Shown piece after piece: positions 8,785-17,519 of a DNA stretch of 64,000 nucleotides. The stretch is from contig CAWJWL010000005.1 in assembly GCA_963846565.1 (NCBI GenBank), forward strand, positions 372,001 through 436,000, in the 5' to 3' direction. The notes beneath the pieces were generated by a model. The model saw only the letters and a list, made by a program, of their open reading frames with translations. It was not told the DNA's origin and did not search any database. How positions within the stretch are numbered: the stretch's first letter is position 1; every line of letters begins with the position of its first letter. Both the position numbers and the translations under genes were made by a program. Origin of the DNA: WHSW01 sp963846565 (GTDB lineage: Bacteria > Actinomycetota > Thermoleophilia > Solirubrobacterales > 70-9).

Positions 8785-10254
8785 ATGGATCCCGACGCGA
8801 CCCCCTACCTCGACGCGCTGATCGCCTACGCGGACCGTGATCCGGGCCGCTTTCACGTCCCCGGCCACAAGGGCGGCGCCGGGTCCGACCCCTCGTTGCG
8901 CGAGGCGATCGGCGAGGCGGCTCTGCGCCTCGACATCCCGGCCGGGATCGAGGGCATCGACGTCGGGGCCGACCCGGCGCAGACTCCGTTTCAGCTCGCC
9001 CAGCGCCTCGCCGCGGATGCCTGGGGCGCGAAGCGGAGCTGGTTCCTGGTCAACGGCGGCTCCGGGGGGAACCATGCCCTCTGCCTCGCCCTCGCCCACG
9101 CGGGCGAGCGCGTCGTCGTCCAGCGCAACGTCCACTCCTCGATCATCGACGGCTTCGTCCTCTCGGGCCTGCGACCGCGGTTCGTCGCCCCGGAGCTCGA
9201 CCCCGACCTCGGGATCGCGCACTGCCTGACGCCGGAGGCGCTCGCCGAGGCGCTCGACTCCGAGCCCGACGCGGTCGCGGCGATGGTCGTCTCGCCGACC
9301 TATTTCGGGGCGGTCGCCGACATCGCGGGACTCGCCGAGGTCGCACATGAACGGGGAGTCCCGCTGGTGGCGGACGAGGCCTGGGGGGCGCACCTGAGCT
9401 TTTCCGACAGGCTCCCGGCGAGTGCCCTCTCGTGCGGCGCCGACGCGGTCCTCTCCTCGACCCACAAGATCCTCGGCTCGATCACGCAGTCGGCGATCCT
9501 CCACGTCTCCGGCTCGGGCCGGATCGACGAGGCGATCCTCGACCGCGCGGTGACGCTGGTCGAGTCGACGAGCCCGAACAGCCTGCTCACGGCCTCGCTC
9601 GATGCCACCCGGCGCCAGGCCGCCGTCCACGGTGAGGCGCTGCTCGCCGAGACCGTCGCCTCGATGAGCGGGCTGCGCGAGAGGATCTGCGAGATCGCCG
9701 GTCTCGACGTCCTCGACGAGCGCCTCGTCGGCTCGCCCAGCGTCTTCGCCTACGACCCCTTCCGGCTCGTCGTCGACGTTCGCGGGACCGGCGCGACCGG
9801 GCACCGCATCGCCCGCCTCATGTGGGAGATCGACGACGTCAACCTCGAGCTCTACTCCGAGAACGTCGTCGTCTGCGTCTTCGGCATGGGCGAGCACGCG
9901 GAACGGACGGGAGCCCGCCTCGTCGACGCCCTCCGTCACGCGATCGAGCGGCTCGGCGAAGAGGACGAGGACCCACAGCAGCCGTTCGCGGAGCCGCCGC
10001 CTTGGGGTCCGATGGAGCGGACGCCGCGTGAGGCGTTCCTCGCCGCCCAGGAGGTGATTCCGTTCGAGCAGGCCGCCGGCCGTCTCGCCGCCGAGTCACT
10101 GGCCGCCTACCCGCCCGGCGTTCCCAACGTCCTCCCGGGTGAGCGCCTCACCCAGGAGACGCTCGACTACATCGCCGACTCGATCGCACACGGTGGATTG
10201 GTGCGGGGGGCGAGCGACCGGACGCTGAAAACGATCAGGGTGGTGAGCGAGTGA
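8785..10254 (+). CDS. speA: Orn/Lys/Arg decarboxylase-family PLP enzyme (SpeA/YaaO type)
   Basis: The 489-residue protein matches the short Gram-positive arginine/lysine decarboxylase group in length and motifs. 'GRFHVPGHKGG' is near the N terminus, 'NGGSGGNHAL' binds the phosphate, 'RNVHSSIIDG' follows, 'DEAWGAH' contains the Asp that contacts the PLP ring nitrogen, and 'SSTHKILGSITQSA' holds the Schiff-base lysine (about Lys228). A C-terminal Orn/Lys/Arg decarboxylase domain follows. The likely reaction is decarboxylation of a basic amino acid. Co-occurrence with an amidinohydrolase and a carbamoylase makes arginine to agmatine the best guess, though lysine or ornithine remain possible. The ATG at 8785 was chosen because upstream sequence is non-homologous. 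Confidence 0.87.
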   Translation: MDPDATPYLDALIAYADRDPGRFHVPGHKGGAGSDPSLREAIGEAALRLDIPAGIEGIDVGADPAQTPFQLAQRLAADAWGAKRSWFLVNGGSGGNHALCLALAHAGERVVVQRNVHSSIIDGFVLSGLRPRFVAPELDPDLGIAHCLTPEALAEALDSEPDAVAAMVVSPTYFGAVADIAGLAEVAHERGVPLVADEAWGAHLSFSDRLPASALSCGADAVLSSTHKILGSITQSAILHVSGSGRIDEAILDRAVTLVESTSPNSLLTASLDATRRQAAVHGEALLAETVASMSGLRERICEIAGLDVLDERLVGSPSVFAYDPFRLVVDVRGTGATGHRIARLMWEIDDVNLELYSENVVVCVFGMGEHAERTGARLVDALRHAIERLGEEDEDPQQPFAEPPPWGPMERTPREAFLAAQEVIPFEQAAGRLAAESLAAYPPGVPNVLPGERLTQETLDYIADSIAHGGLVRGASDRTLKTIRVVSE

Positions 10255-11114
10255 CTCGGCCCTGGGGGGTTGATTCCGAAACCGGTGTCCTTCGCGACGT
10301 CCTCCTGTGTCCTCCCACCAACTTCCGCTGGCTGCCGACGAGCACGATCTCGAAGGCGACCCTCGAGAGCGGCGCGAGCTTCGACTCAGAGCTCGCCCAC
10401 GCTCAGCACCGCGAGCTCGTCGCCGCATACGAGGGCGCCGGGGTCAACGTCCACTACCTCGAGCCCGACCCGGCCCTTCCCTACCAGGTGTTCGCGCGCG
10501 ATTCGAGCGTCGGCACGCCGTGGGGCGCCGTCGTCACCCAGCTCAAGCAGCAGTGGCGGCGAGGCGAGTACGCGCCCGTCATCGACTTCTACGAGGGCGC
10601 GGAGATCCCGATCTGGAAGCGGATCAGCGCGGGGTCGATCGAGGGCGGCGACGTGACGATCGTCGAGCCCGGCGTGCTGTTGATCGGCAACGGCGAGGAG
10701 CGAACCGAAGTCCAGGCGGCGCGCCAGCTCGCCGGCTGGATGGAGGCCGAGGGCTGGGAGGTCCGGATCGAGCCGATCCCGGGCCAGTTCGTCCACATCG
10801 ACGTCCTCGTCTCGATCCTGGCGCCGAAGCTCGCCGCCGTCTGCGTCGACGCGGCCTCCGGCGGCCTGACGAAGTGGCTGCGCGGGAAGGGCTTCGAGAT
10901 CCTCGAGGTCTCGGTCTCCGACGCGTTCAAGCTCGGCGTCAACGCGATCTCGCTCGGCGAGGGGCGGGTGATCTCGACCGCGGGCTCGGTGCGCCTGAAC
11001 GAGCAGATGCGCTCGCTCGGCCTCGAGGTCTTCGACCCCGACCTCTCGACGTTTACCTCCGGCGGCGGCGGCGCCCACTGCCTCGCGCAGGCGCTTCGCC
11101 GCGACCCGGGCTGA
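10251..11114 (+). CDS. Pentein-fold amidinohydrolase/amidinotransferase (DDAH/ADI-like)
   Basis: The 287-residue product has the guanidino-modifying pentein fold. The catalytic set is visible: Glu/Asp in 'GSIEGGDV', His in 'QFVHIDVL' (about residue 182), and the nucleophilic Cys near the end in 'GGGAHCLAQAL' (about residue 277). Known relatives hydrolyse arginine, dimethylarginine or agmatine, releasing ammonia or an amine and leaving a ureido product. A GTG start overlaps the decarboxylase stop by 4 nt, indicating tight coupling. In this context agmatine to N-carbamoylputrescine is the favoured reaction, but that is inference; arginine or methylarginine hydrolysis is not excluded. Confidence 0.83.
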   Translation: MTRPWGVDSETGVLRDVLLCPPTNFRWLPTSTISKATLESGASFDSELAHAQHRELVAAYEGAGVNVHYLEPDPALPYQVFARDSSVGTPWGAVVTQLKQQWRRGEYAPVIDFYEGAEIPIWKRISAGSIEGGDVTIVEPGVLLIGNGEERTEVQAARQLAGWMEAEGWEVRIEPIPGQFVHIDVLVSILAPKLAAVCVDAASGGLTKWLRGKGFEILEVSVSDAFKLGVNAISLGEGRVISTAGSVRLNEQMRSLGLEVFDPDLSTFTSGGGGAHCLAQALRRDPG

Positions 11115-12343
11115 TGACCATCGACGCGGCGCGGGTGATCGCCGACCTGCGCGAGCTCGCGCAGCGGACCGGCGACGAGCGGGGCGCTCAGCGGGTTGCC
11201 TGGGGAGAGACGTGGCGCGCCGGGCGCGCCTTCGTCGCCGAGCTGCTCGCCGAGCTCGAGATCGAGCCCGAACGTGACGAGGCGGGCAACGTGTGGGCGC
11301 GCCTCGACGGCTCCGACCCGGGCGCGCCCGCCATCGTCGTCGGCTCGCACGTCGACTCCGTCCCCGACGGCGGCTGGCTCGACGGCGCGCTCGGTGTGCT
11401 CGCCGGGCTCGGCGCCCTGCGCGCCCGCAAGGCGACGGCTGCGCCGGCGCGGCGTTCGCTCCTGCTCGTCGACTGGGCCGACGAGGAGGGGGCGCGCTTC
11501 GGCCGCAGCCTGCTCGGCAGCTCCGCGTTCTCCGGCACGCTCGAGCCCGCCGCGATCCGCGACCTCCGCGATCCCGACGGCGTCCGCCTCGAGCAGGCGC
11601 TGGCCGAGAACGGCGTGGAGGTCGACCGCATGCTCGAGGCGCGCTCACGGGCAAGCGCCCTCGCCGGCTACCTCGAGCTCCATATCGAACAGGGCCCGGT
11701 GCTCGAGCGCGAGGGCCTCGCCGTGGCCGCGGTTTCCGGCTGCGCCGGCGTCGAGCGGCTGCGCCTCCACTTCCGGGGTCAGGCCGCGCACGCGGGAACG
11801 ACGCCGATGACCGACCGGCGAGACGCGGGCCTGGCCGCGGCCGCGACCGCGCTTGCGATCGAGCGGATCGCCGCCCAAAACGGCGGCGTCGGGACCACCG
11901 GGGTGCTCGCAATGCGTCCGGGGATCATCAGCGCGGTGCCGGGCGAGGCGGCGCTCGACTGTGACCTGCGCCATGCGGATGCCGAAGCGCTCGGGGCGAT
12001 GTTCGACTCCGTCCGGGAGGCCGGAGCCGACGAGGCGGCGCATCGCAACTGCGAGATGATCGAGGAGCAGGTATGGCGGATCGAGCCGATCCCCTTCGAC
12101 CAGCGGCTCGTGGACCTTGCCACCGAGGCCGCCCAGGCTGCGGGCGGCCGCGCGGAGCCGCTCGCGAGTGGCGCCCTGCACGATGCCGCCGAGATCGCTC
12201 GCGTGATCCCCGCGGCGATGATGTTCTGCTCCTCGCTGCGCGGCCTCAGCCATACCCCGGACGAGGACACCGACGAGGCCGATCTTCACACCGCGATCGA
12301 AGCTTTCGGCGATCTGGTCGAGCGGGCGCTCGCAAGCGACTGA
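11114..12343 (+). CDS. M20-family Zn-dependent amidohydrolase (N-carbamoyl-amine/allantoate type)
   Basis: The 409-residue enzyme belongs to the M20 amidase/hydantoinase/carbamoylase branch. Metal ligands appear in order as His in 'GSHVDSVPDGG', Asp in 'GWLDGALGV', Glu pair in 'DWADEEGARF', His in 'LELHIEQGPVLE' and His in 'LSHTPDEDT'. The dimerisation lid has 'GQAAHAGTTPM'. Members hydrolyse N-carbamoyl amino acids, allantoate or ureidopropionate to the amine, CO2 and ammonia. The start codon overlaps the amidinohydrolase stop by one base (TGATG). In this operon it is well placed to remove the carbamoyl group generated by the preceding enzyme. Confidence 0.87.
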   Translation: MTIDAARVIADLRELAQRTGDERGAQRVAWGETWRAGRAFVAELLAELEIEPERDEAGNVWARLDGSDPGAPAIVVGSHVDSVPDGGWLDGALGVLAGLGALRARKATAAPARRSLLLVDWADEEGARFGRSLLGSSAFSGTLEPAAIRDLRDPDGVRLEQALAENGVEVDRMLEARSRASALAGYLELHIEQGPVLEREGLAVAAVSGCAGVERLRLHFRGQAAHAGTTPMTDRRDAGLAAAATALAIERIAAQNGGVGTTGVLAMRPGIISAVPGEAALDCDLRHADAEALGAMFDSVREAGADEAAHRNCEMIEEQVWRIEPIPFDQRLVDLATEAAQAAGGRAEPLASGALHDAAEIARVIPAAMMFCSSLRGLSHTPDEDTDEADLHTAIEAFGDLVERALASD

Positions 12344-12440
12344 CCTGTATCGGGAGTAGCCGCGCGCCCGAGTGGGTAGCGAGGGGCGTTCTGGCGCCGC
12401 AAAAGGGGGAAGGCGGGCGCCGCGCCAACGAACGAAAGGC

Positions 12441-12983
12441 ATGGGAAATCGGATGAAGAGGGTTGTCGTTGCGCTGTCACTGATCGCGCTCGGAGTGCCG
12501 GGTGCGGCCGCGGCCGAAGGGCCGGCAGCGAAACTGATGAAGGGCGCTGACTGCGGCGCGGATACGAACCCGGGCGCACCGGACCCCGAGCAGGAGGACG
12601 CGATGCGCTGCCTGGTCGACCACGTCCGCGACCGCGCGGGCGCCGGCGGCGCCGACTCGCAGGGCCAGCTCGAGCGCGCCGCCGGCGGAAAGGCCGGGGA
12701 TGTCGTCGACTGTGGCTTCTCGCACACGGCGTGCGGCAACGCCGCCGACGAGTGGGCGCGCCGGACCGGCTACATCGGTGGCGGCAGCTGGATGTGGGGC
12801 GAGAACCTGGCCCGCGGGCGCGGCGGCGACGGGATCGCACGCAGCGTGATCGAGGCGTGGCTCGCCTCCGGCTCTCACCGCCAGACCCTGCTCACGGGGA
12901 AGTTCGAGCACATCGGCGTGGGGCTGAAGCACGACGGCGCCCAGGCCGTCTGGGTGGTCCAGCTCGGCTGCCACGGCTGCTGA
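12441..12983 (+). CDS. Secreted CAP (SCP/PR-1) domain protein
   Basis: A 180-residue exported protein. The signal peptide is 'MKRVVVALSLIALGVPGAAAAEG', and the mature part is a bacterial CAP domain with 'CGFSHTACGN', 'WGENLARG', 'EAWLASGSHRQTLL' and 'FEHIGVGLK', the usual His/Glu cavity residues. Several cysteines suggest disulfide stabilisation outside the cell. Functions of bacterial CAP proteins are mostly unknown. Either the ATG at 12441 or the one at 12453 may start translation; the latter has better spacing from a GGGAAA sequence. It ends 6 nt before the stop of the convergent dehydrogenase. Confidence 0.83.
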   Translation: MGNRMKRVVVALSLIALGVPGAAAAEGPAAKLMKGADCGADTNPGAPDPEQEDAMRCLVDHVRDRAGAGGADSQGQLERAAGGKAGDVVDCGFSHTACGNAADEWARRTGYIGGGSWMWGENLARGRGGDGIARSVIEAWLASGSHRQTLLTGKFEHIGVGLKHDGAQAVWVVQLGCHGC

Positions 12984-12989
12984 GCCTCC

Positions 12990-14000
12990 TCAGCGGGTGA
13001 TCACGAGCTTGCCGGAGTGACCGGCGACCGCCTCGAGCGCGTCGTCCCAACTCGCCGTCTCGCGAGTGACGCGCTCGGGGCGGAAGTCGCCCGCGCGGAC
13101 GAGGTCGAGCAGCGGCTCGATTGCCGGCCGGGCGTGCGCGCGGCCGGTCATGAAGCGGATCCCCTTCGTGTACATCTCGAGCAGCGGCACAGGCGTCTCG
13201 TCCTCGAAGTAGATTCCGACCGAGGTCGAGATCCCGTCGGCCTCGGTCGAGCGCAGCGCGCATGCGAGCCCCTCCCGGCGGCTTGATGCATCGACCGTGA
13301 TCGGGTAGGGGCCGAGCCGCTTCGGAAACTCCCCCTCGAGCAGGTTGGCGCCGGCCTCGGCGGCCATCTCGCGTTCGTGCGGGCGGCCCCCGGCGAAGTC
13401 GACCCGCTCGGCCCCGAGCGCGACGGCGATCGCTGCCGCGTAGACGGCGATCGAGCCGGCGCCCGCGCAGACGAGCACCGGGGCGCCGGGCTCCGCGGCG
13501 AGCTGCGGGCCGACGGTGCGCCACGCGTCCGGGATGTTGTCGGAGATGCTCGCGATCGACGCCGGCTCGATCCCCGCCGGGACCGATACCAGCATCGCCT
13601 CGGCGAACGGCACCTTGACCAGGTCGGAGACGAAGCCGCCGTTGTCGGGTCCGAGGGGCAGCCCGTAGGTGGAGAGGAACTCGACCGACTCGCAATTGCC
13701 CGTCTGCCCGCGCCGGCAGCGCACGCATTCGCCGCAGGAGATCTGGAACGGCACCGCGACGACGTCCCCGGGAGCGAACGAGCTGACCGCGTCGCCGATG
13801 TCGACCACCTCGGCTATGCACTCGTGGCCGAACGCGTACGCCCGCCCCGCCGGCGCTCTGCCGCGAACGAGTGCGAGATCGAGGTCGCAGGTGGCGACGG
13901 CGAGCGGCCGCACGAGCGCCTCACGGTCGGTCTCGAGCCGCGGCGGCTCGAGGTCTCGCCACTCGAGCTTTCCGGCCTCGATGAAAGTCAGTTGCTTCAT
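12990..14000 (-). CDS. MDR zinc-type alcohol dehydrogenase-like protein
   Basis: A 336-residue medium-chain dehydrogenase/reductase. The N-terminal GroES-like domain has 'VATCDLDLALVRG', 'GHECIAEVVDIG' (catalytic-zinc His and following Glu) and the structural-zinc cluster 'CGECVRCRRGQTGNCE'. The Rossmann segment is weak: 'VLVCAGAGSIAVYAAAIAVALGA' replaces GxGxxG. The C-terminal 'ALEAVAGHSGKLVITR' resembles threonine/sorbitol dehydrogenase relatives. The substrate is unassigned. Start at 14000 gives family-like 'MKQLTFIEAGKLEWRD'; upstream residues are unrelated. It diverges from the sugar dehydrogenase gene across a 59-nt gap. Confidence 0.82.
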   Translation of the reverse strand: MKQLTFIEAGKLEWRDLEPPRLETDREALVRPLAVATCDLDLALVRGRAPAGRAYAFGHECIAEVVDIGDAVSSFAPGDVVAVPFQISCGECVRCRRGQTGNCESVEFLSTYGLPLGPDNGGFVSDLVKVPFAEAMLVSVPAGIEPASIASISDNIPDAWRTVGPQLAAEPGAPVLVCAGAGSIAVYAAAIAVALGAERVDFAGGRPHEREMAAEAGANLLEGEFPKRLGPYPITVDASSRREGLACALRSTEADGISTSVGIYFEDETPVPLLEMYTKGIRFMTGRAHARPAIEPLLDLVRAGDFRPERVTRETASWDDALEAVAGHSGKLVITR

Positions 14001-14059
14001 AAGACGGAGAGTATGCGTGCGGCGGGCGGCGGTCAACCGACCCGTTAGCATCCGGCCGC

Positions 14060-15253
14060 ATGAGGGGAAGTGGCATCCGGGCACGGTCGTTCGGGCGTTG
14101 CGCGATCCTCACGCTCAGCCTGATCACCTTCGGGGGCGCGGCGGCGGTCGGCCAGGGCGTCGCACCCGCTCAGGATCCGCCTCCCGCGCCAATTCACCTC
14201 GAAGCCGTCGGCGCGTTTGAGCGGCCGCAGTTCATGACCCACGCGCGCGGGCGTGAGAGCGCCGACTTCCTCTTCGTGGTCGAAGCCGAAGGCCGGACCC
14301 GGATCATCGACGGCGCGACGACCTTGCCGCAGCCGTTCCTGTCGATCGAGGACATCGTCCTGGACGGCGGGGAGGGCTTCCTCTCGATGGCCTTCCCGCC
14401 CGACTACCCGCAGACGGGTCTCTTCTACGTGTGTTTCATCAACAACCAGGGCGACATCGAGGTCGACGAGTTCGCCGTCTCGCCCGACGACCCGACCGAT
14501 GCCGACGAGGCGACCCGCCGGCAGGTGATGGTCATCCCTCACCCGGTGAACCCCAATCACAACGGCGGCCAGCTTCAGTTCGGGCCCGACGGGATGCTCT
14601 GGATGTCCGTCGGCGACGGCGGCGGCCCCGGTGACCCGGCCGAGAACGCCCAGAACCGCAAGGTCCTGCTCGGAAAGCTGCTGCGGATCGACCCGCGCCT
14701 AAGCGGTGGCGACCCGTACACGATCCCTCCCGACAACCCGTTCATCGCCGGTCCGGGACGCGACGAGATCTGGGCGTACGGCTTCCGAAACCCGTGGCGG
14801 TTCTCGTTCAACGGGGACCGGGTGGCGATCTCCGACGTCGGCGCTGCGTCCTGGGAGGAGGTGAGCTACGAGTCGATCAACTCCTCGCGGCGAGCGAACT
14901 TCGGCTGGGACAACTATGAGGGCGCGCATCTGTTCGAGGGACCGGCGCTCACCAGGCACGAGCTCCCCGCGCTCGAGTACTCGAGCGCGAATGGGAGCGG
15001 CAGCTGCTCGGTGATCGGCGGCTACGTCGCCCGGGACCCCCGTCTGCCCGACCTGAACGGGCGCTACGTCTATAGCGACTTCTGCGCAGGCCAGCTTCGG
15101 AGCTTCGTGCCGACGCTGGCCGGGGCAGTCGGCGACGCGCCTCTCGGCCTTCCTCTGCTGGACCGACCGTCGTCCTTCGGCGTCGGCCCGGCGAAGCAGC
15201 TCTACGTCTCCTCGATCGCGGGCGCCGTCTACCGCATCGATCCGGGTCCGTGA
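14060..15253 (+). CDS. Secreted PQQ-dependent sugar dehydrogenase-like protein (GSDH/YliI family)
   Basis: The 397-residue exported beta-propeller has a signal peptide (about residues 1-35, 'LITFGGAAAVGQG'). Blades carry the soluble glucose/sorbosone dehydrogenase signatures: 'PHPVNPNHNGGQLQFGPDG', 'VGDGGGPGDPAENAQ', 'KLLRIDP', 'AYGFRNPWRFSF' and 'ISDVGAASWEEV'. Relatives oxidise aldoses with PQQ and Ca2+, but many members have no proven cofactor. No PQQ biosynthesis gene is visible in this window, so activity depends on genes elsewhere or on another role. It is probably monocistronic. Confidence 0.86.
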   Translation: MRGSGIRARSFGRCAILTLSLITFGGAAAVGQGVAPAQDPPPAPIHLEAVGAFERPQFMTHARGRESADFLFVVEAEGRTRIIDGATTLPQPFLSIEDIVLDGGEGFLSMAFPPDYPQTGLFYVCFINNQGDIEVDEFAVSPDDPTDADEATRRQVMVIPHPVNPNHNGGQLQFGPDGMLWMSVGDGGGPGDPAENAQNRKVLLGKLLRIDPRLSGGDPYTIPPDNPFIAGPGRDEIWAYGFRNPWRFSFNGDRVAISDVGAASWEEVSYESINSSRRANFGWDNYEGAHLFEGPALTRHELPALEYSSANGSGSCSVIGGYVARDPRLPDLNGRYVYSDFCAGQLRSFVPTLAGAVGDAPLGLPLLDRPSSFGVGPAKQLYVSSIAGAVYRIDPGP

Positions 15254-15439
15254 CCCCCTGGGCGGGCGTCGAATGATCCGGGTCGTCAACCGGCGCACGG
15301 TGGAAGCAGAGCCGTTCCTCGACATCCGCGGCCGGACCGAGGATGCCGGCGAACAGGGGCGGCTGTCTACCGGATCGCCGCGAGCCTGAGCCCGAAGCAA
15401 TAGAGTCGCGCGCCCGACCGCGACCAGGGGAGGACGTGC

Positions 15440-17068
15440 ATGGAGAGCGCGAGCGTTGCCGCAGGGGGGACCGCCGAGCCGGCCGGCGCCGAGCACGTCG
15501 ACAAGGGGCTGAAGAAGGACGCGATCGGGTTCTGGGACGGGCTCTCGATCGGACTCGCCTCGACGGCCCCGGCCTACTCGCTGGCCGCTGTCATCGGCTC
15601 GATCGTCGTCGCCGTCGGGGTCAAGGCGCCGGCGATCCTCCTCGTCTCGTTCGTCCCGATGTTCTTCATCGCGGCGGCGTTCTTCTACATGAACCGCGTC
15701 GACACGGATTGCGGCACCACCTTCTCGTGGGTGACGCGCGCGCTGGGCCCCTACGTCGGCTGGATGGGCGGCTGGGCGATCTGCACGACCGGCATCCTCG
15801 TCGTCGGCTCGCTTGCCGACGTCTCCGCCTACTACCTCTACGACCTGCTCGGGCTCGAGTCCGGCGGCAAGCCGCTCTACAAGAACGAGGTCGCGGTCGC
15901 AGTGCTCGCCGTGGCGATCATCGTCGTGATGACAACGGTCTGCGTGATCGGCACCGAGATCTCGGCGAGGCTCCAGCGCGTCCTCACCCTCGGCCAGGTC
16001 GCGATCATGCTCATGTTCGCCGGCGCGATCTTCGTCCGCCTGATCTTCGACAAGGTCCCGGCGAGCTCGATCGACCCGTCGCTGTCCTGGCTCTCGCCGT
16101 TCGGGGTCGAGTACTCCGCGCTGATCTCGGGGGTCCTGCTCGCCGTCTTCATCTACTGGGGCTGGGAGAGCGCCGTCAACCTCTCCGAGGAATCCGAGGA
16201 CTCCTCGCGGGCTCCCGGCCTGGCGGGCTTGGCGAGCACCGTGATCCTGCTGGTCACGTACGTCGCGGTGGCGATCGCGCTGGTCGCCTACGCGGGTCTC
16301 GGCCAGATCGAGAAGTTCGACGACGATGCGGGCGTCCTCGGCGCCGTCGCCGACAAGGCACTCGGCGATGGCCTCGGGACGCTGGTCGTGATCGCGGTGA
16401 TCATCTCGGGGATCTCCTCGGCGCAGACGACGATCCTGCCCGGCTCTCGGACCTCGCTCTCGATGGCCGCGGGTGGTGCGCTGCCGAAGGTGTTCGCGAA
16501 GATCCATCCGCGCTACCTCACGCCGGCGTTCGGGACGATCGTCGTCGGTGCCCTGGCGGATCGCCTGGTACGTCCCGGGCAAGCTCCGTCAACGAGAGCT
16601 TCCTCTTCGACTCGCTCTCGGCGCTGTCGCTGATGATCGCCTTCTACTACGCGCTCACCGGGATCGCCTGCGCGATCTACTGGCGCACGGAGCTGCTCAC
16701 CTCGGCGAAGAACTTCCTCTTCATCGGCGTGGCTCCCGTGCTCGGGGCCGCCGGCCTCGTCTACCTGCTCTACGAGTCGGTGATAACGCTCTCCGACCCG
16801 AAGGACTCCTACCAGCCGCAAGTCCGACATCTTCGGCGTCGGGATCCCGCTCGGGATCGCGATCATCTTCATCGGCCTCGGCCTCATCCTGATGGTCGCC
16901 TGGCGTCTCTTCGGTCCCGCCGAATCGAAGGAGTTCTTCAAGCGCCGTCCGTTCGAGCACGTCCCGCACGCGGTGGCGATCGGCGAGGTCGACAAGGTCG
17001 AGGCAATCGGGATGTCCGAGGACGCTGCCGACGCGGGCGGCGACGAACCGAGCGGCAGGGAGGGCTGA
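15440..17068 (+). CDS. APC-superfamily amino-acid permease (frame broken at three sites)
   Basis: Read with three one-base corrections the gene encodes about 541 residues with twelve membrane segments. Helix 1 lies in 'DGLSIGLASTAPAYSLAAVIG', the APC consensus. The frame is intact to about 16555. It then passes through 'IAWYVPGKL' in a second frame, 'NESFLFDSLSALSLMIAFYYAL' in a third, and returns to the first at about 16823 for 'SDIFGVGIPLGIAIIFIGLGL' and a charged tail. Each break looks like one extra G or C, and the total is three extra bases. The stop is 1 nt before the UspA start, a common permease-Usp pairing. Likely role: proton-coupled amino-acid or polyamine uptake. Confidence 0.8.
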
Positions 17069-17069
17069 G

Positions 17070-17492
17070 ATGGCGAACACGCTGATCGTCGGCTACGACG
17101 GCTCGGAGTGCGCGGAGGCCGCGCTCGAGACGGCGATCGGCCTGGCGAAGGAGACCGGTGATCGGCTCGTGATCGCCTTCGGCTACGAGCCCGGAGGCTA
17201 CGGCGAGGAGCACGCCGCGCACCGCGAGGAGGTGCGCAAGTTCGGCGAGCGGATGACGAAGCCGGCGATGGAGCGCACTACCGAGGCCGGCGTCGAGGCT
17301 TCGCTGGCACTGATCCCGGAACGCCCTGTCGACGCGCTCGTGGCGCTCGCCGCTGAGCACGACGCTCGCGCGATCGTCGTCGGCACCCACGGGGAGCACC
17401 CGATCCGCGGGGCGATCCTGGGCTCGACGCCGCACAAGCTCCTCCACGTATCCGAGCACCCGGTGCTCGTCGTCCCGGTGCCCGAGGGCTGA
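17070..17492 (+). CDS. Universal stress protein (UspA family)
   Basis: A 140-residue single Usp domain. 'TLIVGYDGSECAEAALETAI' holds the Asp of the nucleotide pocket, and 'VVGTHGEHPIRGAILGSTPHKLL' matches the ATP-binding G-2x-G-9x-G-S/T loop. It therefore probably binds ATP. It begins 1 nt after the permease stop, so the two are likely co-transcribed; Usp domains often regulate the associated transporter. Preserved translational coupling supports the view that the permease breaks are sequence errors. Confidence 0.9.
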   Translation: MANTLIVGYDGSECAEAALETAIGLAKETGDRLVIAFGYEPGGYGEEHAAHREEVRKFGERMTKPAMERTTEAGVEASLALIPERPVDALVALAAEHDARAIVVGTHGEHPIRGAILGSTPHKLLHVSEHPVLVVPVPEG

Positions 17493-17519
17493 GCAACCCG
17501 GTTCGTTACATTGGATCGC

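Noticed and set aside
8244..12343. DUF899/VOC pair as part of the polyamine operon
   Set aside because: A gap of about 100 nt and no metabolic link separate them; same-strand orientation alone is not enough to merge the units.
14699..16582. A 627-codon minus-strand open frame
   Set aside because: Antisense to the sugar dehydrogenase and permease genes; composition is the usual charged low-complexity shadow.
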